A stretch of 12,725 nucleotides of DNA from an uncultured Bordetella sp. (lineage in GTDB: Bacteria; Pseudomonadota; Gammaproteobacteria; Burkholderiales; Burkholderiaceae_B): NCBI GenBank assembly GCA_937881145.1, contig CALGFL010000127.1, forward strand, positions 1-12,725. The letters run 5' to 3'. The first letter of the stretch is position 1. Every line of letters starts with the position of its first letter. This document shows, piece after piece, positions 1-7,616 of this stretch. The notes beneath the pieces were generated by a model that was not told the DNA's origin, made no database searches, and saw only the letters and a program-made list of their open reading frames with translations. Both the position numbers and the translations under genes were made by a program.

Positions 1-1
1 C

Positions 2-79
2 TACAACGAGACCAGCCTGGGCGTCATCGAGCGTCCCTGGACGCTGTGGAAGCGGCAGGTTCAAGCGCTGCGCGATTGA
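2..79 (+). CDS. 3' end of an unidentified protein (partial)
   Basis: An open frame runs from the left edge of the window to a TGA at 77-79 and encodes 25 residues ending ERPWTLWKRQVQALRD. It has no start codon in the window, so it is the carboxyl end of a gene that begins outside. The segment is too short for a family assignment. The Trp-rich, basic tail (two Trp, three Arg, one Lys in the last 16 residues) looks like ordinary protein but the reading could be accidental. The next gene on the same strand starts 137 bp downstream. The gap contains a perfect 12-bp palindrome (86-97), which could be part of a transcript end but has no U tract. Confidence 0.4.
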   Translation, partial: YNETSLGVIERPWTLWKRQVQALRD

Positions 80-216
80 TCCGGAGCCGTGCACGGCCGG
101 GCTGGTAGCGATTTATGCAAGCCGGGTGGTTCGGCTCTATGATGAAAAACTTCCCGATGCTTTTTCCGGCCTCGTAGCGCCTGCCGTTTGGCGTGCGCCG
201 TACGCCGAATTCCAAG

Positions 217-1605
217 ATGTCTGCCAAGCATTCTCAATCCGCATTCCTATGGCTTGTCGCCGCCGGCTTCTTCATGCAGACGCTGGACACGACGATCATC
301 AATACGGCGCTACCGGCCATTGCCCATAACCTGAACGAGAAGCCGCTGGCCATGCAGCCGGTGGTGGTGGCGTACGCGCTGACCATGGCCATCCTGACGC
401 CCGCGTCGGGATGGCTGGCCGACAAGTTCGGCACGCGGCGGGTTTTTTTCACCGCGATTTTGGTCTTCGTCATCGGCTCGCTGTGCTGCGCCTGCGCCCA
501 CACGCTGGGCCAGCTGACTGCCGCGCGCGTACTGCAAGGCGTGGGCGGATCGATGCTGCTGCCCATCGGCCGCTTGTCTCTCCTGCGTGGTGTGCCGGGC
601 GAGCAATACGTGACCGCGCTGGCGTTCACATCGGTCGCGGGGCAGGCCGGACCTATCCTCGGGCCGACCTTGGGCGGGTGGTTCGTCGAGGCCGCGTCGT
701 GGCACTGGATCTTCCTGGTCAACGTGCCCATCGGCATCGTCGGTTTGTTCGCGGTGCGGCGCCATATGCCCGACGGCCGCGCCGATCGCGTGCCGCGCTT
801 TGACATGATCGGCTGCGGACTGCTGTCGCTCTGCATGGCGGCGTTTTCGCTGGCGGTCGATGCGCCCATGCAGAATCATCGCGCCGCGTGGTCGATCGGC
901 CTGTTCGCGCTGAGCATGGCCGCCGTGCTGGCCTACATTTTCCATGCGCGGCGCCATCGCGAGCCGCTGTTTCGGCTCGGCCTGTTCCGCGAGCCCAACT
1001 TCGGCGTCGGCCTGGCCGGCAATCTGGTTGCGCGCATCGGCGCCAGCGCCATGCCTTTTCTCGTGCCGCTGCTGATGCAGATGCAGCTGGGCTACACCCC
1101 GATCCGTTCCGGCCTGATGATGCTGCCGGCCGCGCTGTGCGGAACGCTGGCCAAGGGCTGGATCGTGCCGCTGGTCAAGCGCTTCGGCTATCGCGGCTTT
1201 CTGCGCGTCAATACGCTGATCGTCGGGGCGTCCATCATGGCATTCGCCTTGGTGTCGCCCGCATCGTCGCCCATCGTGGCCCTCGTCATCCTTGCGATCT
1301 TCGGCGGCGCCAACTCGATGCAGTTCGCCGCGATGAATAGCGCCACGCTCAAGGACTTGTCGCGCGAGGACGCCGGCAGCGGCAACAGCCTGTTCTCGAT
1401 GGTGCAGATGCTGGCGCTGGGCCTGGGCGTGTCGATCGGCGGCGGCCTGGTGCAGGCCTTCGCCGCGCACTGGGGCTCGACACAGGGCGGCTTCGAGTTC
1501 AGCTTTGTCTGCGTGGGCGGCATCACACTGTTGTCGGCGCTGCTGTTTCGCCGCATCGACAATGCGCCGCCGGCGCGAATGACGACAGCCGCGCCGGCGC
1601 AATAG
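217..1605 (+). CDS. mdtD: MdtD-like MFS multidrug exporter (DHA2 family)
   Basis: This is an inner-membrane proton-driven exporter of the drug:H+ antiporter DHA2 group, 462 aa from the ATG at 217. It is very hydrophobic and long enough for the 14 membrane helices usual in this group. Helix 1 carries the DHA2 signature around Asp24 (LDTTIINTALP). Motif A is at residues 65-75 (GWLADKFGTRR) and the antiporter motif C near 145-154 (GPILGPTLGG). From memory it follows E. coli MdtD closely through these regions, including the GFFMQ(T/S)LDTTI start and the LQGVGG(S/A)M segment. A GTG at 193 in the same frame would add eight residues; I chose the ATG because MdtD-type proteins begin shortly before helix 1. 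Neither start has a strong Shine-Dalgarno. Unlike E. coli, no mdtABC or baeSR partners are visible here. Substrate is unknown; the family assignment is firm, the gene symbol is by similarity. Confidence 0.8.
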   Translation: MSAKHSQSAFLWLVAAGFFMQTLDTTIINTALPAIAHNLNEKPLAMQPVVVAYALTMAILTPASGWLADKFGTRRVFFTAILVFVIGSLCCACAHTLGQLTAARVLQGVGGSMLLPIGRLSLLRGVPGEQYVTALAFTSVAGQAGPILGPTLGGWFVEAASWHWIFLVNVPIGIVGLFAVRRHMPDGRADRVPRFDMIGCGLLSLCMAAFSLAVDAPMQNHRAAWSIGLFALSMAAVLAYIFHARRHREPLFRLGLFREPNFGVGLAGNLVARIGASAMPFLVPLLMQMQLGYTPIRSGLMMLPAALCGTLAKGWIVPLVKRFGYRGFLRVNTLIVGASIMAFALVSPASSPIVALVILAIFGGANSMQFAAMNSATLKDLSREDAGSGNSLFSMVQMLALGLGVSIGGGLVQAFAAHWGSTQGGFEFSFVCVGGITLLSALLFRRIDNAPPARMTTAAPAQ

Positions 1606-1619
1606 ACTTGCCGGCGCGG
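1589..1619. terminator. Inverted repeat between convergent MFS genes
   Basis: Ten bases (1589-1598) are exactly repeated in inverted orientation at 1610-1619, with an 11-nt loop that contains the TAG stop of the mdtD-like gene. The stem is almost entirely G/C. No U tract follows on either strand. Its place between two genes that converge with a 22-bp gap suggests a bidirectional transcription stop or a 3'-end stabiliser. Confidence 0.55.
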
Positions 1620-1627
1620 GTAGGCGA

Positions 1628-2917
1628 TCAGGCTGCGACGGGCTCGGGCGTGGCGCGCTGGCGCTTGACCATCAATGCGATCACCGCGGCGGCGATGCCC
1701 GTGGCGCCCGAAATCACGAACGCCATCAAGTAGCTGCCGGTGGCCTGACGGATGGCGCCGCCCATCCAGGCGGCCGTGGCGGCGCCGATCTGGTGGCCGG
1801 CCACGATCCAGCCGAACACGATCGGGGCATCGCGTTCGCCGAAGGCGTCGGTGGCCAGGCGCAGTGTCGGCGGCACGGTGGCGATCCAGTCCAGGCCGTA
1901 GAACACGGCGAAGATGGACAGGCTGTAGAACGAGAAGTTGGTATAGGGCAGGACGATCAGCGACACGCCGCGCAGGCCGTAGTAGACGAAGAGCAGCCTG
2001 CGCGGGTCGTAACGGTCGGTGAGCCAGCCCGAGGCCGTGGTGCCGATCAGGTCGAACACGCCCATCAGCGACAGCAGGCCGGCGGCGGCGACCGGCGCGA
2101 TGCCGTGGTCGCCGCATAGCGCGATCAGGTGCGTGCCTACCAGGCCGTTGGTGGTGAAGCCGCAGACCCAGAAGGTGGCGAACAGATACCAGAAGGCCGC
2201 GGTGCGGCTGGCGCGCTTGAGCGCGCCGAACGTAGTGGCAATGAAGCCGACGCGCGGCGCGGCGGGCGCAGGCGGATTGGCTGGGTCGCTGCCGTAGGGC
2301 AGCAGGCCTACGTCGGCCGGACGGCCGGGCACCAGCTTCCAGACCAGCGGCACCATGACCAGCATGGCAATGGCCACGGCCCAGACGGCACGCCGCCAGT
2401 CGCTGGAGGAGGCCAGCGCGGCCAGCACCGGCAGGAAGATCAGGTTGCCGGTGGCGGTGCTGGCGGTCAGGATGCCCATGGCCAGCCCGCGGTGCTTGAC
2501 GAACCAGCGGTTGGCGATGGTGGCGCCCAATACGGTGGCGACGGCGCCCGAGGCGATGCCCGAGAACAGGCCCCACAGGGCGATAAGGTGCCAGGTCTGG
2601 GTCATATAGGCGCTGGCCGCGCTGGACACGGCCATGGCGACCAGGGAAACCAGCACGACGCGGCGCAGCCCGAAGTGGTCCATGGCGGCTGCCGCGAAGG
2701 GGCCGACCATGCCGTAAAAGAAGATGCCGATGGCGGCTGCCAGCGAGATGATCGAGCGGCTCCAGCCGAAGGCCTGTTGCAGCGGATCGAGCAGCACGCT
2801 GGGCGTGGAGCGCAGGCCGGCCGAGAACAGCAGGCAGAAGAAGATAACGCCGACCACCACGAAGGCGTAGCGTTGGCCCAAGCGGGGAACGGGAGCGGTA
2901 TTGACGGTAGAAGGCAT
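1628..2917 (-). CDS. MFS transporter, OFA/monocarboxylate-porter-like
   Basis: This is a 429-aa polytopic membrane protein with about 12 hydrophobic segments, the normal size for a 12-helix major facilitator. The first helix begins near residue 18. A motif A-like turn (MDHFGLRRVV) follows helix 2 near residue 80, and the second half repeats it as LTDRYDPRRLLF. Between the halves lies a polar loop rich in Pro and Ala. The opening pattern (GLRSTPSVLLDPLQQAFGWSRS) is typical of the oxalate/formate antiporter and monocarboxylate porter branch, which moves small organic anions. The real substrate cannot be read from sequence. It is divergently transcribed from a TetR-type regulator, and its predicted promoter contains one of two matching palindromic operators, so expression is probably de-repressed by a ligand of that regulator. 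The start at 2917 has only a weak ribosome site (GGTAAC) overlapping the promoter-proximal operator. Confidence 0.8.
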   Translation of the reverse strand: MPSTVNTAPVPRLGQRYAFVVVGVIFFCLLFSAGLRSTPSVLLDPLQQAFGWSRSIISLAAAIGIFFYGMVGPFAAAAMDHFGLRRVVLVSLVAMAVSSAASAYMTQTWHLIALWGLFSGIASGAVATVLGATIANRWFVKHRGLAMGILTASTATGNLIFLPVLAALASSSDWRRAVWAVAIAMLVMVPLVWKLVPGRPADVGLLPYGSDPANPPAPAAPRVGFIATTFGALKRASRTAAFWYLFATFWVCGFTTNGLVGTHLIALCGDHGIAPVAAAGLLSLMGVFDLIGTTASGWLTDRYDPRRLLFVYYGLRGVSLIVLPYTNFSFYSLSIFAVFYGLDWIATVPPTLRLATDAFGERDAPIVFGWIVAGHQIGAATAAWMGGAIRQATGSYLMAFVISGATGIAAAVIALMVKRQRATPEPVAA

Positions 2918-2924
2918 GGGATGT

Positions 2925-2936
2925 TACCGATCGGTA
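2925..2936. promoter_or_regulatory. TetR-type operator 1
   Basis: TACCGATCGGTA is a perfect 12-bp palindrome. It lies at about +9 to +20 of the predicted MFS transcript and over the place where a -35 for the divergent tetR promoter would fall. In the wider 15-bp frame (2923-2937) it matches the inverted second site in 12 of 15 positions. Palindromes of this size and position are usual for local TetR-family repressors. Confidence 0.65.
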
Positions 2937-2951
2937 CTTTGAGATTGGCGT

Positions 2952-2981
2952 ATAGTACGTACTGGTCAGTAACATCGTCAA
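2952..2981 (-). promoter_or_regulatory. Sigma-70 promoter of the MFS gene at 1628-2917
   Basis: On the minus strand TTGACG (2981-2976) and TACTAT (2957-2952) are separated by 18 bp, a good -35/-10 pair. Transcription would start near 2945, giving a leader of about 28 nt before the ATG at 2917. A TATAGT on the + strand (2951-2956) almost coincides with the -10 and may be the -10 of the divergent tetR gene, although no good -35 accompanies it. Confidence 0.6.
2960..2971. promoter_or_regulatory. TetR-type operator 2
   Basis: TACTGGTCAGTA is an imperfect palindrome related to operator 1 and lies in the 18-bp spacer between the -35 and -10 of the predicted MFS promoter. Its centre is 35 bp from that of operator 1. 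Binding here would directly block RNA polymerase at the transporter promoter. Confidence 0.6.
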
Positions 2982-3046
2982 GTCGTTTTCCGGACTTTTC
3001 TCATCCCGCTTCGGACGGAGCTCGTTCGGGCAGGGGAGCAGCAGGC

Positions 3047-3643
3047 ATGGCAAAAGAACAACGCCCCGAAACCGCGCCGCCGCGTGCGGCCGACCGCATC
3101 CGCCGTAGCGCGCGCAATCTCTTCTATCACCAGGGCATCCGCGCCGTGGGGGTGGACGCCATCGTGGCCGAAGCGGGCGTGACCAAGCCCAGCCTCTACC
3201 GCACCTTCGCCTCCAAGGACGAACTGGCCGCGGCCTACCTGCGCGATTACGAGGTGGAGTTCTGGCGCCGCTTCGATGCGTCCGTGGATGCGCATCCCGG
3301 CGACCCGCGCGCGCAGATCCTGGCCTATTTCAACGGCCTGGCCCAAAGGGCGGCCACCACGCCGGACTACCGCGGTTGCGGCCTGACCAATGCCTGCATC
3401 GAATATCCCGAACGCGATCATCCGGCCCGGCGGGTGTCGGTGGCCAACAAGCGCCAGGTGCGCGAGCGCCTGGTCGACATGGCCCGCCGCATGGGCGCGC
3501 GCGATCCCGAAATGCTGGGCGACGGCTTGCAGCTGTTGATGGAAGGCGCCTACGCTTCCAGCCAGTTGCTGGGAGAGGGCGGACCGACGCGGCATCTGGT
3601 GGACGCGGCGACGCGCCTGATCGACGCCTGCGTGGATAAATAA
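3047..3643 (+). CDS. TetR/AcrR-family transcriptional repressor
   Basis: This 198-aa protein has the usual TetR layout and length. The N-terminal helix-turn-helix covers about residues 17-62, with the recognition region AEAGVTKPSLYRTFASKDEL. A helical ligand-binding domain follows. The segment RGCGLTNACIEYP (109-121) holds two cysteines, Cys111 and Cys117, and belongs to a common TetR subgroup with an RGCxxxNA motif; redox or electrophile sensing is possible but is only inference. The ATG at 3047 is preceded by AGGGGAG (3032-3038) at 8-nt spacing, which decides the start; the open frame upstream of it has no such signal. The gene is divergent from the MFS transporter and shares a 129-bp region with two matching palindromes, so it probably represses the transporter and itself. 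The inducer is unknown. Confidence 0.85.
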   Translation: MAKEQRPETAPPRAADRIRRSARNLFYHQGIRAVGVDAIVAEAGVTKPSLYRTFASKDELAAAYLRDYEVEFWRRFDASVDAHPGDPRAQILAYFNGLAQRAATTPDYRGCGLTNACIEYPERDHPARRVSVANKRQVRERLVDMARRMGARDPEMLGDGLQLLMEGAYASSQLLGEGGPTRHLVDAATRLIDACVDK

Positions 3644-3662
3644 ATCTTTCGTTTCGCCACGC

Positions 3663-3691
3663 AAAAAAAACGGCGCCATCGTGGCGCCGTT
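3663..3691 (-). terminator. Intrinsic terminator of the glnK-amtB operon
   Basis: A perfect 10-bp stem with a 3-nt loop (3669-3678 and 3682-3691, AACGGCGCCA with its complement) is followed on the minus strand by eight U residues (3670-3663). It lies 55 bp beyond the amtB stop. On the + strand the stem is followed only by TCCCC, so it serves amtB primarily; it may also limit read-through from tetR. Confidence 0.85.
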
Positions 3692-3745
3692 CCCCTTGGG
3701 GCGACCCGTCCGTTTTCCGGCCGGTCTCGCTGGACCCCTCTTGTT

Positions 3746-4996
3746 TCAGCTGTGGTAGGCCGATTCGCCGTGCGTGGTGATGTCCAGGCCTTCGCGCTCT
3801 TCGTCTTCCGGTACGCGCAGGCCGCAGAGCTTGTCGGCGATCTTGTAGGCGATCAGCGCCACGACGCCCGACCACACCAGGGTGGTGACCACGGCTTCGG
3901 CCTGGATGAGCAGTTGGCCGCCGATGGCGCCCAGCGTATCCAGGCTCGTGCCGCCCAGGGCCTTGGCGCTGAACACGCCGGTGAGCAAGGCGCCGCAGAT
4001 GCCGCCCACGCCGTGCACGCCGAACACGTCCAGTGCGTCGTCGGCGCGCAGCATGCGCTTCAGGCCATTGACGCCCCACACGCAGATCATGCCCACGAGA
4101 ATGCCGATGACGAAGGCGCCCACGGGGCCCACGAAACCGGCGGCCGGGGTGATTCCCACCAGGCCGGCGACGGCGCCGGAGGCCGCGCCCAGCATCGAGG
4201 GCTTGCCCTTGAGCACTTTTTCGGTGAACAGCCAGGCCAGCGAAGCGGCGGCGGTGGCGATGAGGGTGTTGAAGAAAGCCAGCGTGGCCAGCTCGTTCGA
4301 GGCGTTGGCCGAACCGGCATTGAAGCCGAACCAGCCCACCCACAGCAGCATGGCGCCGATATAGGTCATGACCAGATTGTGCGGCTGCATCGATTCGCGG
4401 CCGTAGCCCACGCGCTTGCCGATCACATAGGCGCCCACCAGGCCGGCGATGCCGGCATTGATGTGCACCACCGTGCCGCCGGCAAAGTCCAGGGCGCCGG
4501 CGGCCGCGAACAGGCCCGAGGTTCCCTTCTGGCCCGCGGGCACCGCATACCAGACCATGTGAGCGATGGGCACGTAGGCGAACGTGAACCAGATCACCGT
4601 GAACACCAGCACGGCCGAGAAGCGGGCGCGTTCGGCGAAGCTGCCCACAATCAGCGCGCAGGTGATCCCGGCAAAGGTGGCCTGAAAGGACGCGTACAGC
4701 AGTTCGGTCAGCGTGTTGCTCATGGCGTACTTGCCGTCCGCCGGATTGAACATGCCCGAGAAGAACAGGCGCGAGAATCCGCCGAAGAAGGCGTTGCCGT
4801 CGGTGAACGCCAGCGAATAGCCGTAGGCGAACCAGAGGATCAGGCCCAGCGTGAAGGTGCACGAAACCTGCATCAGCACGGACAGCATGTTCTTGCTGCG
4901 CACCAGGCCGCCGTAGAACAGGCCCAGGCCCGGCACGGCCATCATCAGCACGAGCAGGGTCGAGACCAGCATCCAGGAAATATCTGCTTTATCCAT
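3746..4996 (-). CDS. amtB: Ammonium transporter AmtB
   Basis: This 416-aa Amt/Rh-family channel conducts ammonium across the inner membrane as a trimer. The two pore histidines are present: His178 (GGTVVHINAG) and His328 (VFGVHGVGG). The FGFNAGSA segment at 224-231 and a Trp149 equivalent of the outer recruitment site are also in place. About 11 membrane helices are expected. The cytoplasmic tail keeps the PEDEEREGLDITTHGE element that GlnK docks onto and that is needed for regulation in E. coli AmtB. The protein starts MDKADISWML directly before helix 1 and lacks the cleaved signal peptide known from E. coli AmtB. It lies 54 bp downstream of glnK on the same strand, with its own GGAG ribosome site, and is followed by a strong terminator. 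Nitrogen limitation probably induces it through the sigma-54 promoter upstream of glnK. Confidence 0.97.
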   Translation of the reverse strand: MDKADISWMLVSTLLVLMMAVPGLGLFYGGLVRSKNMLSVLMQVSCTFTLGLILWFAYGYSLAFTDGNAFFGGFSRLFFSGMFNPADGKYAMSNTLTELLYASFQATFAGITCALIVGSFAERARFSAVLVFTVIWFTFAYVPIAHMVWYAVPAGQKGTSGLFAAAGALDFAGGTVVHINAGIAGLVGAYVIGKRVGYGRESMQPHNLVMTYIGAMLLWVGWFGFNAGSANASNELATLAFFNTLIATAAASLAWLFTEKVLKGKPSMLGAASGAVAGLVGITPAAGFVGPVGAFVIGILVGMICVWGVNGLKRMLRADDALDVFGVHGVGGICGALLTGVFSAKALGGTSLDTLGAIGGQLLIQAEAVVTTLVWSGVVALIAYKIADKLCGLRVPEDEEREGLDITTHGESAYHS

Positions 4997-5038
4997 TATC
5001 GAGAACTCCAGTTTTTTTGCGTGATTCGTTGCGGCTGC

Positions 5039-5523
<485 letters not shown>

Positions 5524-5527
5524 ATAA

Positions 5528-5862
5528 GGCCCGGATTCATGGCGCAGAGTGGGGCGCGGCGCGCGGCAGCCGGCCGTAATGGAAGATTTGTAGCAAATTG
5601 AAAACCGTCCCCTCGCGGCGATAGCCTGGGTGCGGCGGGGCAGGGGTGGGATACGCCGATTTACAAGCCAGTGTTTGTGCAGCGCGAGATATTCGTGAAC
5701 AATGCGTTTCAGGCGTTAGGCAATGCGCCCTTTTGCGGCCCGCTGGCAGGTGGGCCGATTCTTTTTTTGCCTTCAGTCCTCTCCAAGACACGCATCCTTC
5801 GCGCGGCGCAAGGCCGGCGGGGCTACACTGGCGGCATCGGCTATATCGGCACGGAGGCAGCC
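5528..5862. other. Intergenic region without a convincing gene
   Basis: Open frames cross this stretch on both strands but none has a ribosome site, a recognisable composition or a familiar product. It holds a terminator-like hairpin on the + strand (5736-5768) and a -10-like TACACT (5824-5829) about 35 bp before the ubiK ATG, without a clear -35. A TTGAAA (5598-5603) followed after 16 bp by GATAGC is a weak + strand promoter candidate upstream of the hairpin, which would allow a transcript of roughly 135 nt. Confidence 0.5.
5736..5768 (+). terminator. Terminator-like hairpin with no gene in front of it
   Basis: CGGCCC (5736-5741) pairs with GGGCCG (5752-5757); G-U and C-G pairs inside the 10-nt interval can lengthen the stem. 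After ATTC come seven T residues (5762-5768). The U run is on the + strand only. No + strand gene ends upstream, since the flanking gene glnK runs leftwards, so it may end a small RNA or an upstream leader. Confidence 0.5.
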
Positions 5863-6129
5863 ATGAACCGTACCCAGTGGATGGAAGATTTCCAGAAGAA
5901 TATTTCCGAGCTCATCGCCAAGAGCCCGGCCGCGGACATCGAGCGCAACGTCCGTTCGATGATGACCCAGGCCTTTACCCGCATGGATCTGGTCACGCGT
6001 GAAGAATTCGACGTACAGGCCGACATGCTGGCCCGCGCGCGGACCAAGGTGGACCAGTTGAGCGAGCAACTGCGGCAACTGCAGTCCCGTCTGGACGCCA
6101 TCGAAGCCGGCAAGACCACGACCGAATAA
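5863..6129 (+). CDS. ubiK: Ubiquinone biosynthesis accessory factor UbiK (BMFP family)
   Basis: This 88-aa soluble protein belongs to the BMFP/YqiC family, whose E. coli member assists aerobic ubiquinone synthesis together with UbiJ. The family core is clear: an N-terminal amphipathic part, the conserved LTR/FTRMDLVTREEFDVQ segment (38-52) and a C-terminal coiled coil from about residue 53 to 82 (LSEQLRQLQSRLDAIE), followed by a short polar tail. Length is normal for the family. GGAGG (5853-5857) lies 5 nt before the ATG at 5863 and fixes the start. Two TPR/ATP-grasp genes follow on the same strand after 38 bp, so a shared transcript is possible, but I see no functional reason linking ubiquinone synthesis to them. 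Confidence 0.9.
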   Translation: MNRTQWMEDFQKNISELIAKSPAADIERNVRSMMTQAFTRMDLVTREEFDVQADMLARARTKVDQLSEQLRQLQSRLDAIEAGKTTTE

Positions 6130-6134
6130 TCTCA

Positions 6135-6155
6135 CCGCGACGCCGCCGGTCGCGG
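6135..6155 (+). repeat. Short GC hairpin between ubiK and the ATP-grasp gene
   Basis: CCGCGAC (6135-6141) and GTCGCGG (6149-6155) form a 7-bp stem with a 7-nt loop, starting 6 bp after the ubiK stop. There is no U tract. It could weaken read-through or separate translation of the two genes. Confidence 0.35.
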
Positions 6156-6167
6156 CGGGCAATATCC

Positions 6168-7616
6168 ATGCTCACACTCGATACGGCGGGCGTCGTCGCG
6201 CCGCAAGACGCCGCCGTGCATCTGGACGAAGTGGCCTCGCGCCTGCTTGCCCAAGGGCATGCATTGCTGATGGCCGGCCAGATCGAAGAAGCCATCAAGC
6301 CGCTGCAGCAGGCCACGGTGGTCCGGCCGCTCGAGCCGGGTCTCTATGAGGTTCTGGCCAACGCCATGCAGGCCGCGGGCCATGATGCCGACGCCACGGC
6401 GGCGCGTCTGGCCGCCCAGGCGATCCGGGAGCGCGCGGCGAGAGACCTCATCGCCATCGGCACCTCCTATGCCCGCCATAAGCAGTGGGACGCGGCAGGC
6501 TACTGGTTTCTGCGCGCGGTGCTGCTGGACCCGGACATGGCCGACGCGCACCTGCACATGGGCATCGCCCTGCACGAACTGGGCCGCGACGACGAATCCG
6601 AAATCTGCGCGCGCAATGCCTGTATGCGGCAGTCGATTTTCATCGACCAGGCGTGGCCCACGCAGCGGCGCGCCGTCCTGGTGCTTTGCACCAGCGGCCA
6701 GGACAACGTGCCGCTGCAATTTCTCATGCCTGCGCCGTTCAGCCGCCAGATACGCTGGACGATCGAGTTCGGCATCGTCGGGCCGGTGCGGGAACTGCCA
6801 TCTTACGACCTGGTGTTCAACGCCATCGGCGACACCGACCGGGCGCCGCGGGGGCTGGAAGCGGCGGCGCGCTTCGTGCCCAAGGCCGGCAAGCCGGTGC
6901 TCAATCCGCCGGACCGCATCCTGCGCACGTCGCGCGATCAGATTCCCGCGCTGCTGGCGGGCCTGGACGGCGTTCACGTGCCGTGCACTGCGCGCTGGGA
7001 CCCCGGCGCGGGCACGAGCCTGACCGCGTCGATCGCGGCGGCCGGCCTGCAATACCCCGTGACCATCCGCCCTGTGGGCAAGCACGGCGGCGCCGGACTG
7101 CGGCGCCTGGATTCGGGGCAGGAAGCCGAAGAAGCGGGGCGCGGCGAGAAGGGCGAGATGTACCTGAGCCGCTACTGCGACTACCGCGGCGCCGACGGGT
7201 ATTTCCGCAAGTACCGCGCGGTGTTCGTCGACCGCGAGCCTTTGCCCTATCACCTGGCCATCGGCGAGAACTGGGTGCTGCACTATGTGACGGCGGACAT
7301 GCGGGCCCATGCCTGGAAGACCGAGGAAGAACGCCGCTTTCTGGAGGATCCGCAGGCGGCGCTGGGCGCCGCGGCCTGGGCGGCGGTGCGCGAGATCGGC
7401 AAGCGCCTGGATCTGGATTACTGCGGCGTGGATTTTTCGCTGCTGCCCGACGGCCGCGTACTGGTGTTCGAAGCCAACGCCACCATGCTGGTGCATGCGG
7501 AAAGCGGCGAAGACGAAGTCCTGCGTTTCAAGAATCCGTACGTGCAGCGTATTTTCGATGCGTTCGAAGGCATGCTGGCGCGGCGGATGGTGCAGGGTCG
7601 GGAGCGGCGGTCTTGA
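6168..7616 (+). CDS. TPR and ATP-grasp domain protein (copy 1)
   Basis: This 482-aa cytoplasmic protein has three parts. Residues 24-160 are TPR-like helical repeats (for example EEAIKPLQQATVVRPLEPGLYEVLANAM and the AAGYWFLRAVLLDPDMADAHLHMGIALHELG unit, quoted here only by their ends: E40-M66 and A109-G139). Residues 167-245 form a Rossmann-like pre-grasp domain (VLVLCTSG, then LVFNAIGD). Residues 246-470 are an ATP-grasp fold: a glycine-rich loop RPVGKHGGAGL at 301-311, and the metal-binding strand DYCGVDFSLLP with Asp422, then VFEANATM with Glu435 and Asn437. Members of this fold join a carboxylate to an amine or thiol using ATP. Substrate and partner are unknown; the TPR part may hold a protein. 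The start at 6168 has a weak ribosome site. The gene overlaps the next by one base. Confidence 0.8.
   Translation: MLTLDTAGVVAPQDAAVHLDEVASRLLAQGHALLMAGQIEEAIKPLQQATVVRPLEPGLYEVLANAMQAAGHDADATAARLAAQAIRERAARDLIAIGTSYARHKQWDAAGYWFLRAVLLDPDMADAHLHMGIALHELGRDDESEICARNACMRQSIFIDQAWPTQRRAVLVLCTSGQDNVPLQFLMPAPFSRQIRWTIEFGIVGPVRELPSYDLVFNAIGDTDRAPRGLEAAARFVPKAGKPVLNPPDRILRTSRDQIPALLAGLDGVHVPCTARWDPGAGTSLTASIAAAGLQYPVTIRPVGKHGGAGLRRLDSGQEAEEAGRGEKGEMYLSRYCDYRGADGYFRKYRAVFVDREPLPYHLAIGENWVLHYVTADMRAHAWKTEEERRFLEDPQAALGAAAWAAVREIGKRLDLDYCGVDFSLLPDGRVLVFEANATMLVHAESGEDEVLRFKNPYVQRIFDAFEGMLARRMVQGRERRS
6243..7580 (+). repeat. Tandem module, copy 1 (TPR/ATP-grasp)
   Basis: This stretch (residues 26-471 of the first protein) is paralogous to 8456-9796 in the same orientation. 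Copies are colinear, with a net length difference of one residue, placed between residues 313 and 332. Over residues 167-222 I count 38 of 56 identical residues by eye; the ATP-grasp half is more alike and the TPR half less. Several DNA stretches in the grasp half, such as the one coding DFSLLPDG, are nearly identical. Confidence 0.85.

Noticed and set aside
86..97. Perfect palindrome GCCGTGCACGGC after the first partial gene
   Set aside because: It has no loop, no U tract and no matching copy elsewhere noticed, so neither a terminator nor an operator can be supported.
131..143. TATGAT (138-143) as promoter of the mdtD-like gene
   Set aside because: No acceptable -35 lies 16-18 bp upstream and there is no extended -10, so the assignment is too weak to list.
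310..1602. Long antisense open frame (430 codons) opposite the mdtD-like gene
   Set aside because: Its product is dominated by Arg, His, Gln and Ala in the pattern expected of a shadow frame in GC-rich DNA, and the + strand frame is a clear transporter.
2129..3046. In-frame N-terminal extension of the TetR gene
   Set aside because: The extension is shadow sequence opposite the MFS gene (Gly, Gln, His rich). The ATG at 3047 has a good ribosome site and gives a normal TetR length.
1188..3053. 621-codon minus-strand frame across both transporter genes
   Set aside because: It overlaps the real MFS gene in another frame, is Arg/Pro/His rich and has no recognisable domain.
5537..5791. 84-codon minus-strand frame in the glnK-ubiK gap
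   Set aside because: It has no ribosome site, no family resemblance and an irregular Pro/His/Arg composition.
6485..7615. Reading the fusion gene as starting near 6485 to give about 1108 aa
   Set aside because: The first 377 codons overlap copy 1 in another frame and are Arg/Gly-rich noise. The zinc-finger methyltransferase starts after 7616.
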